Positions 6,318 through 10,558 of a DNA stretch of 10,558 nucleotides are shown here, in pieces. The notes under the pieces were generated by a model, which was not told the DNA's origin, made no database searches, and saw only the letters and a list, made by a program, of their open reading frames with translations. The translations under genes were made by a program, and so were the position numbers. Position 1 is the stretch's first letter. Each line of letters starts with the position of its first letter. This DNA is from Chlorobiota bacterium (GTDB taxonomy: Bacteria; Bacteroidota; Bacteroidia; Bacteroidales; JAADGE01), in assembly GCA_030592825.1 (NCBI GenBank), contig JAUVIG010000098.1:1-10558 (forward strand). The letters are read 5' to 3'.

Positions 6318-6323
6318 AATTTC

Positions 6324-6683
6324 TTAAAATTTGAGTCCTTCTTTTCGGGCAGCTTCTGCTAATGCTTTAACTCTGCCGTGATATAAATAACCGCTTCTGT
6401 CAAATAAGACAGATGTAATTTTTTTCTCTTTTGCTTTTCCTGCAATTTTCTTACCTACCAATCCTGCCACTTCAGTTTTATTAACAATATTTTTTTCAGT
6501 AATGTCTTTTTCTTTTGATGATGCAGAAATTACAGTTTCTGAAGTAACATCATTAACTAACTGTACATAAATATGTTTATTACTTCTGAAAACTGATAAT
6601 CTTGGGATTTCAGCAGTACCGTTTATTTTTTTTCTGATACGTTTTTTAATTCGTATTCTTCTTTCTCTCTTTGATAAAGCCAT
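6324..6683 (-). CDS. rplR: 50S ribosomal protein L18 (uL18)
   Basis: L18 binds 5S rRNA together with L5 and fixes it to the central protuberance. The 119 residues show a basic N-terminus (KRERRIRIKKRIRKKING), the motif PRLSVFRSNKHIYVQLVND (27-45) and the end VLFDRSGYLYHGRVKALAEAARKEGLKF, all typical. It follows rplF after a 61-nt gap, the longest within the operon, which contains heptamer tandem repeats. It precedes rpsE by 6 nt. Confidence 0.99.
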   Translation of the reverse strand: MALSKRERRIRIKKRIRKKINGTAEIPRLSVFRSNKHIYVQLVNDVTSETVISASSKEKDITEKNIVNKTEVAGLVGKKIAGKAKEKKITSVLFDRSGYLYHGRVKALAEAARKEGLKF

Positions 6684-6688
6684 AATTA

Positions 6689-6709
6689 ATTTTAGATTTT
6701 AGATTTTAG
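6689..6709. repeat. Three tandem copies of the heptamer ATTTTAG in the rplF-rplR gap
   Basis: Three exact ATTTTAG units lie head to tail at 6689-6695, 6696-6702 and 6703-6709, with a degenerate fourth unit (ATTTTTG) at 6710-6716. They occupy the region 6-33 nt upstream of the rplR start codon on the minus strand, where the units read CTAAAAT. The repeat is seen directly. Any effect on rplR translation or copy-number variation is inference. Confidence 0.8.
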
Positions 6710-6744
6710 ATTTTTGCTTCTAAAATTTATATTCTTATTTCCTG

Positions 6745-7299
6745 TTACTCAGCAGCAGCCTTTCCGACTTTTTTCCTTACGTATTCATCTATATATCTGA
6801 TTCCTTTTCCTTTATAGGGTTCAGGTTTTCTGAATGATCTTACTTTCGCCGCTACTTGACCTAATAATTGTTTGTCGAAACTTTTTAAAGTAATAGATGC
6901 ATTTTGTCTTTTTTCTTGTTGAACTTCAGCTGTAACTTCTACAGGCATCTCAAATACAATAGGATGAGAATAACCTACATGTAGTTCTAACAGTTTTCCT
7001 TTAGTTTCAGCTCGATACCCGACACCAATTACTTCCAATTTTTTTTCAAAGCCTGCAGAAACTCCTGTAACCATATTGTAAATTAAAACTCTTGATAAAC
7101 CATGAAAAGATTTATGAGTTTTTGAATCTGACATACGAGTTACAATAACTTCTGTTCCGTTAATCTCAATTTTAATATCTTTATTAATTTTTTGAGATAA
7201 TTCACCAAGTTTACCTTTTACTGTAACAATATTTTTGTCTGAAACATCAATTTTCACACCTTCAGGTATACTTATCGGTAATTTTCCTATTCGTGACAT
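6745..7299 (-). CDS. rplF: 50S ribosomal protein L6 (uL6)
   Basis: L6 lies near the sarcin-ricin loop and the factor-binding site of the 50S. The 184 residues contain the two duplicated alpha-beta domains, about 1-82 (SRIGKLPISIPEGVKIDV..., VTGVSAGFEKKLEVIGVGYRAE at about 77-98) and 83-184, with the signature SFRKPEPYKGKGIRYIDEYVRKKVGKAA (155-182) at the end. Length is normal. It is 22 nt downstream of rpsH. An AGAAGGAAAAG lies in that gap, but it is about 12 nt or more from the ATG, too far for a classic Shine-Dalgarno. The 61-nt gap to rplR is unusually long for this operon. Confidence 0.99.
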   Translation of the reverse strand: MSRIGKLPISIPEGVKIDVSDKNIVTVKGKLGELSQKINKDIKIEINGTEVIVTRMSDSKTHKSFHGLSRVLIYNMVTGVSAGFEKKLEVIGVGYRAETKGKLLELHVGYSHPIVFEMPVEVTAEVQQEKRQNASITLKSFDKQLLGQVAAKVRSFRKPEPYKGKGIRYIDEYVRKKVGKAAAE

Positions 7300-7321
7300 A
7301 TCTGATTTCTTTTCCTTCTAA

Positions 7322-7720
7322 TTAATATACATAACATAATACTTCACCACCAACTTTTTGTCTTGCAGCATCTTTATTTGTCATTACGCCATTTGAAGTA
7401 GATATTATTGCAATTCCTAATCCGTTAAGAACTCTGGGCATATCAACGGCAGACGTATATTTTCTTAAACCGGGTGTACTAATTCTTTCTAATTTAGTAA
7501 ATGCCGGAGTCTTTGTTTTGGGATGATATTTAAGAGCAATTTTTATTTTACCCTGTTTATTATCATCTTCAAATTTATAACTAAGAATATAACCTTGTTC
7601 AAATAATATTTTAGTCATACCTTTCTTCAAGTTTGATGCCGGTATCTCAACAACCTTATGTTTTGCCATTACGGCATTTCTTATTCTTGTAAGATAATCT
7701 GCGACAGTATCTGTAATCAT
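7322..7720 (-). CDS. rpsH: 30S ribosomal protein S8 (uS8)
   Basis: S8 binds helix 21 of 16S rRNA and is needed for assembly of the central domain; in E. coli it also represses the spc operon by binding its mRNA. The 132 residues include DTVADYLTRIRNAVMAKHKVVEIPASNLKKGMTKIL (4-39), the RISTPGLRKYTSAVDMPRVLNGLGIAIISTSNGVMT block (79-114), and the end ARQKVGGEVLCYVY. Family length is normal. It is 22 nt after rpsN and 22 nt before rplF. I did not find a clear copy of the S8 target stem on the mRNA near rplE, so autoregulation of the E. coli type is not shown. Confidence 0.99.
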   Translation of the reverse strand: MITDTVADYLTRIRNAVMAKHKVVEIPASNLKKGMTKILFEQGYILSYKFEDDNKQGKIKIALKYHPKTKTPAFTKLERISTPGLRKYTSAVDMPRVLNGLGIAIISTSNGVMTNKDAARQKVGGEVLCYVY

Positions 7721-7742
7721 TTTTTTAAATTTTAATATTTTT

Positions 7743-8012
7743 TTACCAACTTGCTTTTTTTACACCGGGAATCAAACCTTTTGATGCCATCTCTCTGAAA
7801 GTTATTCTGCTGATACCAAATTGTCTCATGTATCCTCTGGGTCTTCCGGTAAGACTGCAACGATTATGAAGCCTTACTTTTGATGAGTTTTTCGGCAATT
7901 TTGCTAAGGCTTCCCAATCACCTTCAGCTTTATATTTTGCTCTTTTTTCAGCGTATTTTTCAACAAGCTTTTGTCTTTTTCTCTCTCGAGCTTTCATTGA
8001 TTCTTTAGCCAT
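7743..8012 (-). CDS. rpsN: 30S ribosomal protein S14 (uS14), long zinc-free form
   Basis: S14 sits in the head of the 30S close to S3 and S10 and is a late-binding protein. At 89 residues it is the long form, and the C-x2-C-x12-C-x2-C zinc ribbon of the 61-residue form is absent; only one Cys occurs, in the conserved HNRCSLTGRPRGYMRQFGISRITFREMASKGLIPGVKKASW segment (49-89). The N-terminal helical region (KARERKRQKLVEKYAEKRAKYKAEGD) is basic. It lies between rplE (6-nt gap) and rpsH (22-nt gap). An AAAAGAGA before the ATG is at best a weak Shine-Dalgarno. Confidence 0.99.
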   Translation of the reverse strand: MAKESMKARERKRQKLVEKYAEKRAKYKAEGDWEALAKLPKNSSKVRLHNRCSLTGRPRGYMRQFGISRITFREMASKGLIPGVKKASW

Positions 8013-8018
8013 TCTCTT

Positions 8019-8567
8019 TTATTTTTTAAACGGAAAACCAAATTGTTTTAATAATGCATAACCTTCTTCATCGGTATTTGCAGATGTTACAAATGTTATG
8101 TTCATTCCTAAAATTTTATCAATTTTATCTAATTCAATTTCAGGAAAAATAAATTGCTCTTCAATCCCTAATGTATAGTTCCCTCTCCCGTCCAACTTTC
8201 CTGAGATACCTCTGAAGTCTTTAATACGCGGGATTGCAACAACGAGAAGTTTTTCCAGAAATTCATACATTCTGTCTCTTCTTAAGGTTACTTTAACTCC
8301 GATGGGCATTCCTTCTCTCAATTTGAAATTAGAGATATTATTTTTTGCGTTTCTTTGTATTGCTTTTTGTCCGGCAATTGAAGATAATTCTTCTTGTGCC
8401 GTATTAATTATTTTTTTATCTGCAACACCTTGTCCTATTCCTTGATTTAAAACAATCTTCTTTAATCTGGGAGCTTGCATTACACTGCTGTAATTAAATT
8501 CCTTTTTTAAAGCAGGAATAATCTCTTCATTAAATTTTTTCTTTAATGTAGGAATTCTCTTTTCCAT
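8019..8567 (-). CDS. rplE: 50S ribosomal protein L5 (uL5)
   Basis: L5 binds 5S rRNA at the central protuberance and forms an intersubunit bridge with S13. The 182 residues include APRLKKIVLNQGIGQGVADKKII (32-54), the TGITR-equivalent stretch AGQKAIQRNAKNNISNFKLREGMPIGVKVTLR (65-96), the RIKDFRGISGKLDGRGNYTLGIEEQFIFPEI segment and the end EEGYALLKQFGFPFKK. Length is normal. The ATG shares one base with the stop codon of rplX (TAATG at 8569-8565), so translation of the two is probably coupled. It is followed after 6 nt by rpsN. Confidence 0.99.
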   Translation of the reverse strand: MEKRIPTLKKKFNEEIIPALKKEFNYSSVMQAPRLKKIVLNQGIGQGVADKKIINTAQEELSSIAGQKAIQRNAKNNISNFKLREGMPIGVKVTLRRDRMYEFLEKLLVVAIPRIKDFRGISGKLDGRGNYTLGIEEQFIFPEIELDKIDKILGMNITFVTSANTDEEGYALLKQFGFPFKK

Positions 8568-8896
8568 TACTTAATCTCTTGTTGGTTCTTAGATTTTTTA
8601 GAATAACGTACTAATTTACCTTTGTCGTTTAATTTTCTTCCGACTCTGGTTGGTACACCTGTTTCAGGACATATTACATTTAAATTTGAAATATGAATCG
8701 CAGCTTCTTCTTTAATAATACCACCTTCAGGATATTTTGAATTAGGCTTTGTATGTTTAGAAATAACATTTACTCCTTCAACAATGGCTCTGTAAGTATC
8801 TCTTTTTACTTTTAGAACACGTCCTTTTTTACCTTTATCATTTCCTGATAATACCTGTACGATATCCCCTTTCTTTATTTTAATTTTCGTTTGCAT
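8567..8896 (-). CDS. rplX: 50S ribosomal protein L24 (uL24)
   Basis: L24 is an assembly initiator that binds the 5' end of 23S rRNA and lies near the polypeptide exit tunnel. A KOW motif lies at about residues 6-33 (KIKKGDIVQVLSGNDKGKKGRVLKV), followed by VIVEGVNVISKHTKP-like sequence (IVEGVNVISKHTKPN, 38-52) and KEEAAIHISNLNVICPETG (62-80). With 109 residues the length is normal. It is separated from rplN by 19 nt, has no Shine-Dalgarno motif, and its stop codon overlaps the rplE start by one base. Confidence 0.99.
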   Translation of the reverse strand: MQTKIKIKKGDIVQVLSGNDKGKKGRVLKVKRDTYRAIVEGVNVISKHTKPNSKYPEGGIIKEEAAIHISNLNVICPETGVPTRVGRKLNDKGKLVRYSKKSKNQQEIK

Positions 8897-8915
8897 CAGA
8901 ATAGTATTTTTTCAA

Positions 8916-9281
8916 TTATAAAACTTCAGGAGCGAGTGAAATTATTTTCATATTCGTTCTTCTTAACTCTCTCGGAATAGGACCGAAAACACGAGTACCT
9001 CTCATCTCACCGGCAGCATTTAAAAGTACAACTGCATTATCATCAAATCTGATATAGGATCCGTCTTTTCTTCTTATTTCCTTTTTTGTTCTTACAATAA
9101 CACCTCTGGTTACTGTCCCTTTCTTTATTTCGCTTGACGGGATTGCACTTTTAACGGTAACAACTACTTTATCTCCAATAGATGCATATCGTTTTTTTGT
9201 TCCGCCTAATACTCTGATAACCAGCACTTCTTTAGCACCACTATTATCAGCTACATTTATTCTGCTTTCTTGTTGTATCAT
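8916..9281 (-). CDS. rplN: 50S ribosomal protein L14 (uL14)
   Basis: L14 is at the subunit interface, contacts 16S rRNA in a bridge and is the docking site of the silencing factor RsfS. The 121 residues carry the family sequence MIQQESRINVADNSGAKEVLVIRVLGG (1-27), SAIPSSEIKKGTVTRGVIVRTKKEIRRKDGSYIRFDDNAVVLLN (45-88) and the ending GTRVFGPIPRELR plus KIISLAPEVL. No deviations were seen. The start is only 2 nt after the rpsQ stop codon (TAATCATG), so no space exists for a separate Shine-Dalgarno in the gap and coupled translation is likely. Confidence 0.99.
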   Translation of the reverse strand: MIQQESRINVADNSGAKEVLVIRVLGGTKKRYASIGDKVVVTVKSAIPSSEIKKGTVTRGVIVRTKKEIRRKDGSYIRFDDNAVVLLNAAGEMRGTRVFGPIPRELRRTNMKIISLAPEVL

Positions 9282-9283
9282 GA

Positions 9284-9541
9284 TTACTTAGCTCTTTCAA
9301 TAATTTCAACTAATCTCCATTTTTTTCTTTTACTGATCGGTTTTGTCTCAGCAATTCTTACGGTATCCCCCATTTTACATGTATCTTCCTCATCGTGAGC
9401 AATATACTTTTTAGTTTTTGTAATGAACTTACCGTAAACAGGATGCTTAAATCTTCTTCGTACAGCAACAGTGATAGATTTTTGCATTTTATCACCGGTT
9501 ACAATACCGATTCTTTCCTTTCTTAGATTTCTTTGTTCCAT
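9284..9541 (-). CDS. rpsQ: 30S ribosomal protein S17 (uS17)
   Basis: S17 is a primary binder of the 5' domain of 16S rRNA in the 30S body. Its 85 residues form an OB-fold with the signatures KERIGIVTGDKMQKSITVAVRRRFKHPVYGKFITKTKKYIAHDEEDTCKMGDTVRIAETKPISKRKKWRLVEII, abbreviated here to the conserved points GDKMQKSITV (16-25), HPVYGK (33-38), HDEEDTCKMGDTV (49-61) and ETKPISKRKKW (65-75). Length and start are normal. It is 14 nt after rpmC and 2 nt before rplN. Confidence 0.99.
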   Translation of the reverse strand: MEQRNLRKERIGIVTGDKMQKSITVAVRRRFKHPVYGKFITKTKKYIAHDEEDTCKMGDTVRIAETKPISKRKKWRLVEIIERAK

Positions 9542-9555
9542 TTTTAATGCTTATC

Positions 9556-9762
9556 TTAATTAGATTTATTTTCGTTAATTTCTCTTTGTCTTAACTCTGT
9601 TTTTAAACGAGCTATAAATCTTTTTGATTCAGTTATTTGATGAGGATTTTCAAGATCAGAAATTTTATGATTCATCTTTAAACTAACCATATTATTTTTC
9701 TCATTATCTAATCTTTCCAGAACTTCTTTATTTGTTAATTCTCTAATTTCAGAATTCTTCAT
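9556..9762 (-). CDS. rpmC: 50S ribosomal protein L29 (uL29)
   Basis: L29 is a small two-helix protein beside the tunnel exit, forming part of the docking site for trigger factor and SRP with L23. The 68 residues show EIRELTNKEVLERLDNEKNNMVSLKMNHKISDLENPHQITESKRFIARLKTELRQRE in shortened form: the N-terminal EIRELT box (5-10), the central LENPHQI turn (37-43) and the IARLKTELRQRE helix (50-61). A short polar end (INENKSN) follows. It lies 14 nt after rplP and 14 nt before rpsQ, the universal S10-operon order. Confidence 0.97.
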   Translation of the reverse strand: MKNSEIRELTNKEVLERLDNEKNNMVSLKMNHKISDLENPHQITESKRFIARLKTELRQREINENKSN

Positions 9763-9776
9763 TGCTTATTTTATTA

Positions 9777-10199
9777 TTAATTTTCAATGTAATCTCTACG
9801 TACAATAAATTTAGTTTTTACGGGTAATTTTTGTGCAGCAAGTCTCATAGCCTCTTTTGCAATTACCTGAGGTACTCCGTCTGCTTCAAATAATATCCTT
9901 CCCGGTTTTACTCTTGCAACAAACAATTCAGGTTCACCTTTTCCTTTACCCATCCTTACTTCAGCAGGTTTTTTAGTTACCGGTTTATCAGGAAAAACTC
10001 TGATCCAAATATTACCTTCTCTTTTCATATATCTGGTTACAGCTTGTCTTGCAGCTTCCAGTTGTCTTCCTGTTACCCAAGCAGTTTCAAGAGATTTTAT
10101 AGCAAAAGAACCAAACGCAATTGTAGTTCCTCTTGTAGAATTACCTTTCATTCTGCCTTTTTGCTGCTTTCTGTATTTTGTCTTTTTTGGTTGTAACAT
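9777..10199 (-). CDS. rplP: 50S ribosomal protein L16 (uL16)
   Basis: L16 helps shape the A-site tRNA binding region and is a late-assembly protein of the 50S. The 140 residues begin with MLQPKKTKYRKQQKGR and contain IAFGSFAIKSLETAWVTGRQLEAARQAVTR (27-56), GNIWIRVFPDKPVTKKPAEVRMGKGKGEPE (62-91) and the end REAMRLAAQKLPVKTKFIVRRD-like sequence (KEAMRLAAQKLPVKTKFIVRRD). Arg82 in the VRMGKGKG loop corresponds to E. coli Arg81, which is hydroxylated there; whether that occurs here is unknown. The start is separated from rpsC by 38 nt of A/T-rich sequence, and no Shine-Dalgarno motif is visible. Confidence 0.99.
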   Translation of the reverse strand: MLQPKKTKYRKQQKGRMKGNSTRGTTIAFGSFAIKSLETAWVTGRQLEAARQAVTRYMKREGNIWIRVFPDKPVTKKPAEVRMGKGKGEPELFVARVKPGRILFEADGVPQVIAKEAMRLAAQKLPVKTKFIVRRDYIEN

Positions 10200-10237
10200 T
10201 TTTCTTGTTTATTATAATAAAATATATTAATTCTATT

Positions 10238-10558
10238 TTATTTTCTTCTTCCGGTTCTTTTATTAGGTCTGTGTTTTGTTTTAGGTTTTGTAAAATCAGG
10301 AGTAAGATCTTGTTTTCCGAACTTTTCACCTCTGCAAATCCAAACTTTAACTCCGATTAAACCAACTTTTGTTAAAGCTTCAGCAATATGATAATCAATA
10401 TCTGCACGTAAAGTATGTAAAGGCGTTCTACCTTCTTTATACATTTCGTTTCTGGCCATTTCAGCTCCGTTCAGCCTACCTGAAACCATAACTTTAATTC
10501 CTTCAGCACCCATTCTCATTGAAGAAGAAATTGCCATTTTTACAGCACGCCTGTATGC
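10238..10558 (-). CDS. rpsC: 30S ribosomal protein S3 (uS3), C-terminal part only
   Basis: S3 lies at the mRNA entry tunnel on the 30S head. Only the last 106 residues are inside; the frame stays open to the right edge, where it encodes AYRRAVKMAISSSMRMGAEG. This matches the middle of S3 (typically about residues 125-145 of 210-240), so the Met codon at 10537 is internal and not a start. The C-terminal domain is clear: GAEGIKVMVSGRLNGAEMARNEMYKEGRTPLHTLRADIDY, then GVKVWICRGEKFG. The final tail (KPKTKHRPNKRTGRRK) is basic and short. It precedes rplP by 38 nt. The N-terminal KH domain must lie to the right of the window. Confidence 0.98.
   Translation of the reverse strand, partial: AYRRAVKMAISSSMRMGAEGIKVMVSGRLNGAEMARNEMYKEGRTPLHTLRADIDYHIAEALTKVGLIGVKVWICRGEKFGKQDLTPDFTKPKTKHRPNKRTGRRK

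Noticed and set aside
10141..10360. Small open frames on both strands across the rpsC-rplP junction
   Set aside because: They overlap the ends of two certain genes in other frames and encode low-complexity products.
10535..10537. ATG as a possible start of a short S3
   Set aside because: The frame continues upstream to the window edge with S3-like sequence (AYRRAVK), so this Met is internal and the gene is truncated only by the window.

Overview
The window is almost entirely one co-directional block of translation genes on the minus strand: the distal part of the S10 operon, then the spc and alpha operons. Read in the direction of transcription (high to low coordinates) the order is rpsC (5' end outside the window), rplP, rpmC, rpsQ, rplN, rplX, rplE, rpsN, rpsH, rplF, rplR, rpsE, rpmD, rplO, secY, infA, rpmJ, rpsM, rpsK, rpsD, rpoA, rplQ. 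A strong intrinsic terminator follows rplQ. Beyond it lie an intergenic stretch holding a short transposon-like element and the first 48 codons of a secreted protein that runs off the left edge.

The organism is most probably a low-GC member of the Bacteroidota. Supporting signs are AT-rich DNA, A/T-rich start-codon upstream regions with almost no Shine-Dalgarno sequence, an L36 of the cysteine-poor type common in that phylum, an L17 with a long charged C-terminal tail, and a TAnnTTTG-type promoter candidate near the left end. No genus can be assigned from the sequence alone.

Layout: 10558-8897 carries the end of S10 and start of spc genes (S3, L16, L29, S17, L14). 8896-3785 carries the spc genes (L24, L5, S14, S8, L6, L18, S5, L30, L15, SecY). 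3774-377 carries infA, rpmJ and the alpha genes (S13, S11, S4, RpoA, L17). Gaps are mostly 2-38 nt and one gene pair overlaps in a TAATG junction, so a single long transcript or a few overlapping ones are likely. The products are subunits of both ribosomal halves, initiation factor IF-1, the SecY translocon channel and the RNA polymerase alpha subunit, so the block couples ribosome, polymerase and membrane-export synthesis.

I found no undescribed gene system. The points that stand out are a 128-bp MITE-like element with perfect terminal inverted repeats and a 6-bp target duplication just beyond the operon terminator, an S13 that lacks the usual C-terminal tail, a 66-residue acidic tail on L17, a heptamer tandem repeat in the rplF-rplR gap, and zinc-free forms of S4, S14 and L36 together.
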